Shown: positions 25,476-36,190 of the stretch, in pieces
Numbering within the stretch: position 1 is the stretch's first letter
Layout of the letters: each line of letters starts with the position of its first letter
Origin: Actinomycetes bacterium
Lineage (GTDB): Bacteria > Actinomycetota > Actinomycetes > Actinomycetales > Dermatophilaceae
Direction: 5' to 3'
DNA: 57,493 nucleotides
Assembly: GCA_029552065.1 (NCBI GenBank)
Contig: JAKPEG010000067.1
Coordinates: forward strand, 1-57,493
Notes under the pieces: generated by a model
Databases searched by the model: none
The model's input: the letters and a program-made list of their open reading frames with translations, nothing else
What the model was told of the DNA's origin: nothing
Program-made: the position numbers and the translations under genes

Positions 25476-26270
25476 GTGACCGAACCCCCGAGCGTGACCT
25501 GGCACGGACATGCCACCGTGGGTGTAGAACTCGACGGACAGTATTTCCTCACCGATCCGGCGCTCACCCCCCGGCTGGCCCATCTGCGCCGCCACCACCC
25601 GGTCGACCTCGCCCAGCTCGGTCACCCCGACGTTGTGCTCATCTCCCATCTGCATCTGGACCATCTGCATCCCGCGTCGCTGCGGCTGCTCGCCGACCGG
25701 CTCACCGACGGCGCGACCATCGTCGTCCCATCCGGGGCCGCGGGGGAGGTCGAGGGACTCACGGGCGCGGACGTGCTCGAGACGCGGGTGGGCGACGAAC
25801 TGCGCTTCGGCGCGACCACCGTGCGGACGGTGCCGGCTGCACACTCCGACTCACGCGGTCCGCACCGGCGAGTGCGTGCCGACGCGGTCGGCTATGTGAT
25901 GAGCGGCCCCTCCGGTTCGGTCTACTTCCCCGGCGACACCGATCTGTTCGACGGGATGCGAGAGCTCGGCGACGTCGACCTGGCCCTGCTCCCGATCGCC
26001 GGCTGGGGCCGCAAGCTCGGGCCCGGGCACCTCGACGCGCAGCGGGCGGTCGAGGCGACCCGACGGGTCGATCCCACCCGGGTCGTGCCGATCCACTGGG
26101 GCACCTACAGCCCTCAGTCCTGGCGCCGCGGCCAGCCCGAATGGTCGATCCGCCCGCCGGTCGAGTTCGCCGCAGCCCTCGAGCGCGACGGCCTCGGCGA
26201 TCGTCTCGACATCCTCGCCCCGACCGCCGGTCGGCTGGTTCTGCCCACGAGTCCGGAGGTGGCCCCGTGA
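25476..26270 (+). CDS. Metallo-beta-lactamase-fold hydrolase (UlaG-like)
   Basis: 264 residues. The metal motif SHLHLDHLH (His58, His60, Asp62, His63), a central HSDS segment, GDTD near residue 151 and a C-terminal PIHWGTY form the di-metal site of the family, in the YtkL/UlaG-like group. Substrate unknown. GTG start. Its stop overlaps the start of the holin/phosphodiesterase fusion (GTGA), so the two are co-translated. Confidence 0.85.
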   Translation: MTEPPSVTWHGHATVGVELDGQYFLTDPALTPRLAHLRRHHPVDLAQLGHPDVVLISHLHLDHLHPASLRLLADRLTDGATIVVPSGAAGEVEGLTGADVLETRVGDELRFGATTVRTVPAAHSDSRGPHRRVRADAVGYVMSGPSGSVYFPGDTDLFDGMRELGDVDLALLPIAGWGRKLGPGHLDAQRAVEATRRVDPTRVVPIHWGTYSPQSWRRGQPEWSIRPPVEFAAALERDGLGDRLDILAPTAGRLVLPTSPEVAP

Positions 26271-28288
26271 ACGCGTCAACACCTGCCCACGACAGCCCGC
26301 CGTGGCCGGTTCTCGTGTGGCGCGCGACGATCACGGCGGTCTGGCTCGGCGTCGTCCTGCTCGTCCTGGCCGGCCTCCTGCCCGGCTTCACGATCGACCG
26401 CTGGCCGGACGCACTGCTCGCCGGCATCGTCGTCGGCCTGCTCAATGCCGTCATCTGGCCAGCCCTCAGCGTCGTCGTCGTGCCGATCTCGGTGCTCACC
26501 CTCGGTGTCGGTGCCATCCTCATCGACGCCCTCGTCGTCGGGTGGGTCCTCAACGCCCTGCCCGGCATACAGCTCGCAGACTTCGGGACCCAGCTGGCCG
26601 TGGCCATCGGCCTGGTCGTCGTGTCGACGGCGGTGAGCTCGGTGCTCGCCATCGACGACGACGCGGTCTTCGACCGCGAGGTGCGCGGCCTCGTCCGGCG
26701 CCGCCGCCGGATGGCCACGACGAGTGAGGTGCCGGGGATCGTCTTCATCCAGGTCGACGGCCTGGCTCGTTCGGTGTTCGAGCGGGCGCTGCGCAGCGGC
26801 GACGTGCCGACCCTGCGGCGCTGGCTCGCCTCCGGCAGCCATCACCTGGCCGGCTGGACGACCGGCTGGTCCTCGCAGACCGGGGTGAGCCAGTGCGGCA
26901 TACTCCACGGCTCCACGACCGACATGCCGGCCTTCCGCTGGGTCGACAAGGCGGCCGACACGGTCGTCGTCTCCAACCACCCCGCCTCGGCCCACGCGAT
27001 CGAGCAGGCGCACAGTGACGGCAACGGGCTGCTCGCGCATCACGGTTCGAGCTACGGCAACCTCTTCTCCGGTGACGCGGAGCGGGCGGTCATGACGATG
27101 AGCGTCGTCACCCGACGCAAGGAGGGGCGGATCGGTGCCGGCTACGGGGCCTACTTCGCCCGCCCCCAGCAGGCGATCCGCACGTTCGTCGGCGTGGTCA
27201 CCGAGGTCGTGCGCGAACGCCGGGCGGCGCTGAGCCAGCGGCGCCGCGGCGTCGAGCCGCGCATCGAACGGGGCTGGACGTATGCCGCCGTGCGCGCCTT
27301 CACGACGATCATCTCCCGCGACGTCTCGGTCGCCGGCGTCGTGAACGACATGGCCGAGGGTCGCGCGGCGATCTACGTCGACTTCCTCGGCTACGACGAG
27401 GTGGCCCACCACTCGGGGCCGGAGCGGGTGGACACGCTCGCGGTCCTGCGCGATCTCGACCTGCAGATCGGCCGGATCGCGCGGGCGGCCGAGCGGATGC
27501 CGCGGCCCTACCGGATCGTCGTGCTGTCCGACCACGGTCAGACCCAGGGGCCGACCTTCGAACAGCGGGCGGGGGAGACCCTCACCGCGCTGGTCACCCG
27601 GCTGTGCGGCGAGGGTGGTTCCGGCGACGCCGACGCCGAGGACGGGCGCACCGAGTCGTCGGCCTGGCTGCGCCCCGGTCGGGGCTCCCGCCGCAGCGAC
27701 CAGGCCGACCGGAGCGTGCCGCTCGTGCTCGCGTCGGGCAACCTCGCCCTCGTCTCGCTTCCCGGTGAGCCCCGCCGACTCACCCGGGAGGAGATCGACG
27801 AGCGCTATCCGCAGCTCATCCCGGGGCTGCTTGCTGCCCCGGCGGTCGGCTTCCTGCTCGTGCGCTCGCAGGACGGCAGTTCCTCGGTCCTCGGGCCCCG
27901 AGGGGTCCACAACCTCGTCACCGGGGTGATCGAGGGCGAGGACCCGCTCGCTCCCTTCGGCCCGCTCGCACCGGTCCAGGTCGCCGAGGTCGACGGCTAT
28001 CGGACCGTGGCCGACCTCATGGTCAACAGCATCCTCGACGCCCGGACCGGCGAGGTCGCTGCCTTCGAGGACCAGGTCTCTTCGCACGGAGGCCTCGGTG
28101 GCCCGCAGACCCACCCCTTCTTGCTCTACCCGGCGAGCCTGTCGGCGCCGCCGTCCGATCTGCTCGGGTCGCCTGCGGTCCACCGGGTGCTCAAGGGCTG
28201 GTTGCGCGAGGTGGGTCAGCCCGTGGATCAGCCCGTGGGTCAGCCGGTCGACCCGTCCGTCGACTCAGCCGCCGACCGGGTCGGCTGA
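26267..28288 (+). CDS. Holin-like membrane domain fused to an alkaline-phosphatase-superfamily phosphodiesterase
   Basis: 673 residues. The first 130 residues form four transmembrane helices of the mycobacterial-type 4 TM holin family (VVLLVLAGLLPGFTI, LLAGIVVGLLNAVIWP and on). The rest is an alkaline-phosphatase-like domain with metal-site motifs IFIQVDGLARS (Asp near 163), GVSQCGILHG (candidate nucleophile), DFLGYDEVAHHSGP and VLSDHGQTQGP. The tail carries a repeat of QPVDQPVG type encoded by 12-base repeats. The fusion is common in Actinobacteria, and the holin label should not be read as phage lysis: a membrane-anchored phosphodiesterase acting on cell-envelope phosphoesters is more likely. 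Confidence 0.85.
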   Translation: MNASTPAHDSPPWPVLVWRATITAVWLGVVLLVLAGLLPGFTIDRWPDALLAGIVVGLLNAVIWPALSVVVVPISVLTLGVGAILIDALVVGWVLNALPGIQLADFGTQLAVAIGLVVVSTAVSSVLAIDDDAVFDREVRGLVRRRRRMATTSEVPGIVFIQVDGLARSVFERALRSGDVPTLRRWLASGSHHLAGWTTGWSSQTGVSQCGILHGSTTDMPAFRWVDKAADTVVVSNHPASAHAIEQAHSDGNGLLAHHGSSYGNLFSGDAERAVMTMSVVTRRKEGRIGAGYGAYFARPQQAIRTFVGVVTEVVRERRAALSQRRRGVEPRIERGWTYAAVRAFTTIISRDVSVAGVVNDMAEGRAAIYVDFLGYDEVAHHSGPERVDTLAVLRDLDLQIGRIARAAERMPRPYRIVVLSDHGQTQGPTFEQRAGETLTALVTRLCGEGGSGDADAEDGRTESSAWLRPGRGSRRSDQADRSVPLVLASGNLALVSLPGEPRRLTREEIDERYPQLIPGLLAAPAVGFLLVRSQDGSSSVLGPRGVHNLVTGVIEGEDPLAPFGPLAPVQVAEVDGYRTVADLMVNSILDARTGEVAAFEDQVSSHGGLGGPQTHPFLLYPASLSAPPSDLLGSPAVHRVLKGWLREVGQPVDQPVGQPVDPSVDSAADRVG

Positions 28289-28316
28289 CCTGCCACAGGG
28301 TGCCCGGTCCGAGGAT

Positions 28317-28349
28317 GGGACTTCGCTCGGGCGAACCGGGCGAAGTCCC
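28317..28349. terminator. Bidirectional terminator
   Basis: Ten-base perfect arms GGGACTTCGC (28317-28326) and GCGAAGTCCC (28340-28349) in the 72-base gap between the converging phosphodiesterase and ppa genes. Confidence 0.7.
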
Positions 28350-28360
28350 GCCGCGCGCTG

Positions 28361-28885
28361 TCAGTGGGCCGTTTCGGGGCCGCGCCAGCGCGCGGTCGTG
28401 TGGCCGGCGGCCGTGGCCCGCTCGAGCGCCTCGATGACGACCCGCTCGGCGACCTTGCGTCCGAACCAGCGGGAGCTGTCGACCGACTTGCCCGGCTCGA
28501 GGTCCTTGTAGGTCTCGAAGAAGTGTCCGATCGCGGCGATCTCGAACTTGTTGATGTGGTCGAGTTCGGTGACGTCGGCGTGACGCGGGTCGGTCGCCGG
28601 CACGCAGAGGATCTTGTCGTCGCCGCCGGCCTCGTCGGTCATCTGGAAGACGGCGATCGGCCGGGCCCGGACGACACAACCCGGGAAGGTCGGCTCGTCG
28701 AGCAGGACCATCGCGTCGAGCGGGTCACCGTCCTCGCCGAGGGTGTCCTCGATGTAGCCGTAGTCCGAGGGATAGGACATCGACGTGAACAGCCAGCGGT
28801 CCAACCGGATCCGGCCGGTGGCGTGGTCGACCTCGTACTTGTTGCGGAATCCGCGCGGGATCTCGATGGTGACGTCGAACTCCAC
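28361..28885 (-). CDS. ppa: Inorganic pyrophosphatase
   Basis: 174-residue family I soluble pyrophosphatase. Contains [13 protein letters not shown], the signature [11 protein letters not shown] with its metal-binding aspartates, [14 protein letters not shown] and [13 protein letters not shown]. Hydrolyses pyrophosphate released by biosynthetic reactions. ATG at 28885. Divergent from dacB with about 80 bases between starts, an arrangement common in Actinobacteria. Confidence 0.96.
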   Translation of the reverse strand: MEFDVTIEIPRGFRNKYEVDHATGRIRLDRWLFTSMSYPSDYGYIEDTLGEDGDPLDAMVLLDEPTFPGCVVRARPIAVFQMTDEAGGDDKILCVPATDPRHADVTELDHINKFEIAAIGHFFETYKDLEPGKSVDSSRWFGRKVAERVVIEALERATAAGHTTARWRGPETAH

Positions 28886-28963
28886 GTCCGTGCCCCTCTT
28901 CGCTGATGGTTGGGTGACCTACGCTCGGGTGTCTGCGGTCAGGTCCAATCTAGGGGGTCTTCG

Positions 28964-30382
28964 ATGCGGCGCGGCACGGTGGTCGCCGTCGTGGCGCTGC
29001 TCGGCCTGGCCGGCTATGCGGGGGCGGACGTGCTCGACCTCGCCCCGGGGGTGCTCACCATGGCGCCGTTGGCGTCGGTGCCTGTGACGACCGCCACGCC
29101 GACGGCGACACCCTCGGCCACGCTGACGCTGCCCTCCCGCGCCCCTTCCGGTATGCCGGTGGGTCCGGCGGGTGCCGACGGTGGGCTTCCCTCGGCGGCC
29201 GGCTTGGGTGCGGCCTTGGGGCCGGTCCTGGCCGACCGGGCGATCGCGGGTGCGAGCCTGGCGATTCGCGACGGGGTGACCGGTGCCCACCTGCTCGACG
29301 TCGCCGCCGACTCACCCCGGACACCTGCCTCGACCGCCAAGCTGTTGACGGCCCTGGCCGTCGACGCGACCTTCCCGGCCGGCAGCGACCTGGTCACCTC
29401 GGTCGTCCAGGGTTCGGCGCCGGATCGGATCGTGCTCGTCGCCGGCGGTGACAGCCTGCTCGCCCCCGGGGCCGGCGATCCCCACGCGGTCGTCGGCCAC
29501 GCCGGCCTAGCCGATCTCGCGGATGCGGTCGCCGACGCCCTGCGCGGTCAGGGGCGCACGAGCGCCGTCCTGCAGGTCGACGCGGCATACGCCTCGGGGC
29601 CGGTGGCTGCGGCGAGTTGGCCGTCGAGCTTCCTCGGCACGGGGATCACCGGGCCGGTCGCGACGCTCGGCCTCGGCAGCCACCGGGCGCTGCCCGACCA
29701 CCCGGGGTCGGCCGACCCGATCGGCGAGGTGGCCGCCACGCTCGCCGCTCGGCTGGGCGAGCGAGGCATTTCGACCTCGGTGGATCCCGCCCCCGTGCGC
29801 GCGGATCCGGCTGCGGTCCGGCTCGGCGAGGTCCGGTCGGCACCCGTGGAGGAGGTGCTCGGCCTTGCCCTGCGGGAGAGCGACAACGGCCTCACCGAGA
29901 CGCTGGCTCGGCTGGCGGCCGCCCGCGCGGGGAAGCCCACCGACTTCCCCGCAGTCGGGGCCTTCGTCCGCGAGAGAGTGGCCGCCGCAGGGATCGACGT
30001 GACCGGAGTGTCGCTCGTCGATGCCTCCGGACTCTCGGACACCTCGACCATGCCGGCCCGGGTGCTCGCCGATGTGGTCGCACTTGCCGCGTCCGGCCGG
30101 CGTCCCGGGCTCTCGGCGGCCTTCGAGTCGCTGCCGATCGCCGGGCTCACCGGCACGCTGGCCGATCGATTCGCCGATCCCGCCGCAGCGGCCGGGGTCG
30201 GGCTCGTGCGGGCGAAGACGGGCACCCTCACCGGGGTGAACAGTCTCGCCGGCACCGTCGTCACCGCCGAAGGCCGGTTGCTCGTCTTCGCGGTCCTCGC
30301 CCCCGGACCCACGGGAACGGCCCCGGCGCGCCTAGCGTTGGACCGGATCGGAGCGACCCTCGCCACCTGCGGATGTCGCTGA
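28964..30382 (+). CDS. dacB: D-alanyl-D-alanine carboxypeptidase/endopeptidase (PBP4, S13 family)
   Basis: 472 residues. Signal-anchor at the N-terminus (VVAVVALLGLAGYAGADVL), a Thr/Pro-rich stretch, then a serine-peptidase core with SxxK at Ser123-Lys126 (ASTAKLLTAL), SDN near 305 (RESDNGLTE) and KTG near 418 (RAKTGTLTG). It trims or cleaves peptidoglycan cross-links outside the membrane. ATG at 28964 follows TAGGGGG. The operon likely continues through the metalloprotease, tilS and hpt, with gaps of 4-38 bases. Confidence 0.93.
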   Translation: MRRGTVVAVVALLGLAGYAGADVLDLAPGVLTMAPLASVPVTTATPTATPSATLTLPSRAPSGMPVGPAGADGGLPSAAGLGAALGPVLADRAIAGASLAIRDGVTGAHLLDVAADSPRTPASTAKLLTALAVDATFPAGSDLVTSVVQGSAPDRIVLVAGGDSLLAPGAGDPHAVVGHAGLADLADAVADALRGQGRTSAVLQVDAAYASGPVAAASWPSSFLGTGITGPVATLGLGSHRALPDHPGSADPIGEVAATLAARLGERGISTSVDPAPVRADPAAVRLGEVRSAPVEEVLGLALRESDNGLTETLARLAAARAGKPTDFPAVGAFVRERVAAAGIDVTGVSLVDASGLSDTSTMPARVLADVVALAASGRRPGLSAAFESLPIAGLTGTLADRFADPAAAAGVGLVRAKTGTLTGVNSLAGTVVTAEGRLLVFAVLAPGPTGTAPARLALDRIGATLATCGCR

Positions 30383-30398
30383 CAGGGAAGGGAACCTC

Positions 30399-31463
30399 GT
30401 GACCCAGCAGCAGGACCTCGTGTCCGGATCGTTCGTCGACTGGGAGATGGCGCGGGCCACGGCTGCCCGGCTGGGCGGTGCCGGACCCAAGGTGACCGCG
30501 GGCCAGGCGAACGCCGCAGTCGCGGGCCTGCGGGAAGCGGCCCGCGCGGCAGCCGGGCCGGTGGCCGAGACCTCGCGGCTGCATTCGCCCGCCGGTTCGG
30601 CACCCGTGCTCGTCGTCGACCGGGCGGGCTGGAGTGAGGCGAATCTCGGTTCCATGCGGGCGCTCATGGATCCGGTGACGGCCAAGATCACCGGCGGTGT
30701 CCAGGCCCCCAATGCCACCGTGGCCTCGGTCGGGGGCAAGCTCGCCGGAGCCGAGGTCGGCGCCCTGCTCGCTTTCATGGCCGGCAAGGTCCTCGGGCAG
30801 TACGACCTCGCGCCCGAGGGCACGCCCCGCCTGCTGCTCGTGGCCCCCAACATCGTCCAGGCCGAGCGGGAGATGGACGTCATCCCGGCCGACTTCCGGC
30901 TGTGGGTGGCCATGCACGAGGAGACCCACCGGGTGCAGTTCACAGCGGTGCCCTGGCTCCGCGCGCACCTCATCGAGTCCGCCCGGGCGTTGGCGCTCGA
31001 CCTGGCCCCCACGCCGGCGGAGCTCACCGACCGGCTCCAGCAGCTCGGCGCACGACTGCCCGAGGCGTTCGCCCCCGGGTCGACCGGGCTCGCCGAGATC
31101 TTCCTCACGCCCGAGCAGAAGGCCAAGGTCGCGGAGCTCACGGCCGTGATGTCCCTGCTCGAGGGGCACGCTGACGTCGTCATGGACGACGTGGGCCCCG
31201 CGGTCATCCCCTCCGTCGAGTCGATCCGGGCGAAGTTCACCCAGCGGCGTGCGGGTCTCGGTCCGATCGACCGCTTCCTGCGCCGGCTGCTGGGGCTCGA
31301 GGCCAAGATGCGCCAGTACCACGACGGCGCCGTCTTCGTCCGAGCCGTCACCGAACGGGTGGGCATCGACGGTTTCAACGCCGTATGGACCTCGCCGCAG
31401 ACCCTCCCGAGCGCCGCCGAGATGGCCGACCCGGCCGCATGGGTCGCTCGGGTGCACGACTGA
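30399..31463 (+). CDS. Zinc-dependent metalloprotease (DUF2342 / F420-biosynthesis-associated type)
   Basis: 354 residues. A gluzincin-type HEETH motif near His173 (MHEETHRVQF), with a second helix SLLEGHADVVMDDVG supplying the third ligand. The family occurs in Actinobacteria next to dacB and tilS and is annotated as zinc metalloprotease or coenzyme F420 biosynthesis-associated protein; a role in F420 synthesis is not demonstrated by anything here. GTG start, 16 bases after dacB. Confidence 0.87.
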   Translation: MTQQQDLVSGSFVDWEMARATAARLGGAGPKVTAGQANAAVAGLREAARAAAGPVAETSRLHSPAGSAPVLVVDRAGWSEANLGSMRALMDPVTAKITGGVQAPNATVASVGGKLAGAEVGALLAFMAGKVLGQYDLAPEGTPRLLLVAPNIVQAEREMDVIPADFRLWVAMHEETHRVQFTAVPWLRAHLIESARALALDLAPTPAELTDRLQQLGARLPEAFAPGSTGLAEIFLTPEQKAKVAELTAVMSLLEGHADVVMDDVGPAVIPSVESIRAKFTQRRAGLGPIDRFLRRLLGLEAKMRQYHDGAVFVRAVTERVGIDGFNAVWTSPQTLPSAAEMADPAAWVARVHD

Positions 31464-31467
31464 AGCC

Positions 31468-32463
31468 GTGCCTGGCCCCGCTCCCGCGGTCGCGGTCGCG
31501 CGTCGCGCCGTGCGCCGGACCCTCACCGGACTCGCGCTTCCCGACGGCGCGCTCGTCGTCGTCGCCTGCTCCGGCGGCGCCGACTCCCTCGCCCTGGCCG
31601 CCGCGACGGCGTTCGTCGCGCCGCGTCTGGGGCTGCGCGCCGGGGCCTTCGTCGTCGACCACGGCCTGCAGCCCGGGTCGGACACGGTCGCGGCGCAGGC
31701 AGCCGCGAAGGTCCGCGAGCTCGGCCTCGACCCGGTCGAGGTGACCCGTGCCCAGGTCCGGCCCGCCGGCGGCGGGCCCGAGGAGGCCGCACGCGCGGCC
31801 CGCTACGCCGCGCTGGAAGCTGCGGCCGCACTGCATACGGCGTCCGTCGTCCTGCTCGGCCACACCCGCGACGACCAGGCGGAACAAGTGCTCCTCGGCC
31901 TCGCCCGCGGCTCGGGCGCTCGTTCCCTCGCCGGTATGCCGCCCGCCCGAGGTCTCTTTGCGCGTCCCCTGCTCGAGGTGAGCCGGGCCCAGACCGAGGC
32001 GGTCTGCGCGACTCTCGGTGTCGTCCCGTGGCGCGACCCGCACAACTCCGATCCGACCTATGCCCGGGTGCGGGCCCGACGCGCCGTGGCCGCCCTGGAC
32101 GCCGACCTCGGTCCGGGGGTCGCGGCCGCGCTCGCCCGTTCCGCCGAGCTGCTGCGTGACGACGCGGATCTGCTCGACGAGTTGGCCGCCCAGGCGCGTG
32201 CTGCGCTCGGGCCTGACCCGGTCGGTGCGGCCGCCTTGGCTGCCCTCGCCCCGGCCCTGCGCCGACGGGTCTGGCGACTGCTCGCGGCGCAGGCCGGTGC
32301 CGGCTCGGTGTCCAGCGTGCAGGTCGGTCAACTCGACGCGCTCGTCGTGCGCTGGCGTGGCCAGGGTCCGGTCGACCTGCCCGGTGGGGTAGTCGTCACC
32401 CGGCAGGGCGACCGGATCCAGCTCACGTCTGCCGGGTGCGCCGCTCGCGCCCCCGTCCGGTAG
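31468..32463 (+). CDS. tilS: tRNA(Ile)-lysidine synthetase
   Basis: 331 residues. The PP-loop ATP motif SGGADS (about 35-40), VDHGLQPGS and GHTRDDQAEQVLLGLARGSG are diagnostic. The enzyme converts cytidine 34 of the CAT-anticodon tRNA-Ile to lysidine. GTG start four bases after the metalloprotease gene. The C-terminal substrate domain is short, usual for Actinobacteria. Confidence 0.93.
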   Translation: MPGPAPAVAVARRAVRRTLTGLALPDGALVVVACSGGADSLALAAATAFVAPRLGLRAGAFVVDHGLQPGSDTVAAQAAAKVRELGLDPVEVTRAQVRPAGGGPEEAARAARYAALEAAAALHTASVVLLGHTRDDQAEQVLLGLARGSGARSLAGMPPARGLFARPLLEVSRAQTEAVCATLGVVPWRDPHNSDPTYARVRARRAVAALDADLGPGVAAALARSAELLRDDADLLDELAAQARAALGPDPVGAAALAALAPALRRRVWRLLAAQAGAGSVSSVQVGQLDALVVRWRGQGPVDLPGGVVVTRQGDRIQLTSAGCAARAPVR

Positions 32464-32501
32464 GGTCGGCGCAGACCGACCACGAGCACCGAGGAGACGT
32501 C

Positions 32502-33053
32502 GTGGACGCGGCCGACATGGAGGCCAAGCTCGAGCGCGTGCTGCTCACCGAGGACCAGATCCAGACCCGGCTGCGCGAACTGGCCACTCTCATCTGGGCC
32601 GACTACGAGGGCCGGGAGTTGCTGCTCGTCGGGGTGCTCAAGGGGGCCGTGCTCGTCATGGCCGACCTCATGCGCGATCTGCCCGGTTCGGTCCGGATGG
32701 ACTGGATGGCCGTGTCGAGCTACGGCTCGGGCACGAAGTCCTCGGGGGTTGTGCGGATCATCAAGGACCTGGACACCGACATCACCGGCAAACACGTCCT
32801 CGTCGTCGAGGACATCGTCGACTCGGGGCTGACCCTGTCCTGGATCATGGCCAACCTCGGCTCGCGCAAGCCAGCCTCGCTGGAGATCTGCGCGCTGCTG
32901 CGCAAGCCTGAGGTCGCCAAGGTCGCCCTCGACGTCAAGTACGTGGGCTTCGACATCCCCAACGAGTTCGTCGTCGGCTACGGCCTCGACTATGCCGAGG
33001 ATTACCGCAACCTGCGGTGCATCGGCACGCTGGCGCCTTCGGTCTACCGCTGA
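32502..33053 (+). CDS. hpt: Hypoxanthine phosphoribosyltransferase
   Basis: 183 residues. PRPP motif VVEDIVDSGLTL (about 102-113), LLLVGVLKGAVLVMADL near the N-terminus, MAVSSYG and the C-terminal KYVGFDIPNEFVVGYGLDY are present. Purine salvage of hypoxanthine and guanine. GTG at 32502 has GAGGAGA eight bases upstream. The conserved tilS-hpt-ftsH order is kept, but about 1 kb of repeats separates hpt from ftsH. Confidence 0.95.
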   Translation: MDAADMEAKLERVLLTEDQIQTRLRELATLIWADYEGRELLLVGVLKGAVLVMADLMRDLPGSVRMDWMAVSSYGSGTKSSGVVRIIKDLDTDITGKHVLVVEDIVDSGLTLSWIMANLGSRKPASLEICALLRKPEVAKVALDVKYVGFDIPNEFVVGYGLDYAEDYRNLRCIGTLAPSVYR

Positions 33054-33201
33054 GGACGCCCGGCTGGGTGGGGCTGACCGGCGGGGGCTGACCGGCGGCT
33101 CGACGCCAGGCTGGTGGCTGCCTGGCCGGTGCGACTGACTGTCGGTTGGGTGGTGGCCGACGAACGGCCGGGTCCTCTGGCGCGGGAAGGTATGCCTGCA
33201 C

Positions 33202-33218
33202 TTCCTATGCATTGCGTC
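33202..33218 (+). repeat. Core element, forward copy 1
   Basis: TTCCTATGCATTGCGTC, with a central ATGCAT. Outer partner of the inverted copy at 33746-33762, with one mismatch. Confidence 0.85.
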
Positions 33219-33364
33219 ATGGCGCGCATCGCGTCTTGGGTGCGTTGCGTTTTGAGCACCCGGCTGGCTGACCGGCGGCCGGGCACCCGCCCGGGTCCTG
33301 ACCGTCGGCTGGGTGGTGGCTGACCAACGGTCGGGTCCTCTGGCGCGGGAAGGTATGCCGGCAC

Positions 33365-33381
33365 TTCCTATGCATTGCGTC
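33365..33381 (+). repeat. Core element, forward copy 2
   Basis: Identical 17 bases to copy 1. Inner partner of the inverted copy at 33571-33587, where the match is perfect. Confidence 0.85.
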
Positions 33382-33406
33382 TGTGGGCGCATTGCGTCTG
33401 TGGGCG

Positions 33407-33486
33407 CCGCGTCTGGGGTGCACCGCGTCTGGGGTGCCCGCGTCTGGGGTGCACCGCGTCTGGGGGTGCACCGCGTCTGGGGTGCA
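33407..33486 (+). repeat. 16-bp tandem array
   Basis: Five consecutive units of CCGCGTCTGGGGTGCA, of 15 to 17 bases each, lying between the inner inverted cores. Confidence 0.9.
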
Positions 33487-33570
33487 CCGCGACGGGTGCA
33501 GGCTGCCGCACAAGTTGGGTGTTTCGTGCGCGCGGCCTGCTGACGCCCCAGCTCCAGGTATGTCAGCGGT

Positions 33571-33587
33571 GACGCAATGCATAGGAA
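33571..33587 (-). repeat. Core element, inverted copy 1
   Basis: GACGCAATGCATAGGAA, exact reverse complement of the forward core; the flanks (AAGCCGG against CCGGCAC on the other side) also pair partly. Confidence 0.85.
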
Positions 33588-33667
33588 AGCCGGCGGGTGG
33601 GTGTGGGGGGCGTCGCCCGGCGGATGGGTGTGGGGGGGCGCCGCCCGGCGGGTCCGTCCGGGGGCGC

Positions 33668-33721
33668 GGTGACCGTGACCGGGGCGGTGACCGTGACCGG
33701 GGCGGTGACCGTGACCGTGAC
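33668..33721 (+). repeat. 18-bp tandem array
   Basis: Three units of GGTGACCGTGACCGGGGC, the third changed at its end, located between the two inverted cores. Confidence 0.9.
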
Positions 33722-33745
33722 CGTGCAGACGTTCGTGCATGTGGT

Positions 33746-33762
33746 GACGCAATGCATAAGAA
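33746..33762 (-). repeat. Core element, inverted copy 2
   Basis: GACGCAATGCATAAGAA, one base different from the inverted copy 1. Confidence 0.85.
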
Positions 33763-34073
33763 GGGGCAACAGAGGCAACAGGATGGGACGGCTGTCGGGT
33801 AGCCCCGGCGGGACTCGGGGGTGACCGGGCGTGACTCGCGGTGGGTCTGGGCCGGGAGCCGGAGGTGACCGGGCGTGACCCCGCGGGAGTCGGGGGGACT
33901 CGGGCGTGACTCGCGGTGGGTCTGGGCCGGGAGCCGGGGGCACCCGAAGCGGCGGCGGAACACGACCCCATGCCTGCGCGTTGACCTGCGAGAATGCCGA
34001 CGACGGGTGGAATTGCCGCCCGACAGGCGACGCACGACCGTTCAGGAGGGCCGGGCGCAGTCCCGAACACCGC

Positions 34074-36185
<2,112 letters not shown>

Positions 36186-36190
36186 CCGGT

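Larger units (their letters stand above)
33054..34073. repeat. Gene-free block of nested inverted and tandem repeats between hpt and ftsH
   Basis: No credible gene on either strand; long frames here translate only repeats. Contents in order: an 84-base direct repeat (33135-33218, 33298-33381), each copy ending in a core TTCCTATGCATTGCGTC; a 17-base tandem pair (33372-33405); five copies of CCGCGTCTGGGGTGCA (33407-33486); an inverted core (33571-33587); three copies of GGTGACCGTGACCGGGGC (33668-33721, the last diverging at the end); another inverted core (33746-33762); and a 36-base direct repeat (33827-33862, 33902-33937). The ftsH promoter must lie in or after it. Confidence 0.9.

Noticed and set aside
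26267..28288. Prophage remnant, from the holin-like domain
   Set aside because: The domain is fused to a phosphodiesterase in a conserved-looking chromosomal gene, and no other phage genes surround it.
33372..33721. CRISPR array
   Set aside because: Units are contiguous 16-18-base tandem repeats without spacers of regular length, and there are no cas genes in the window.
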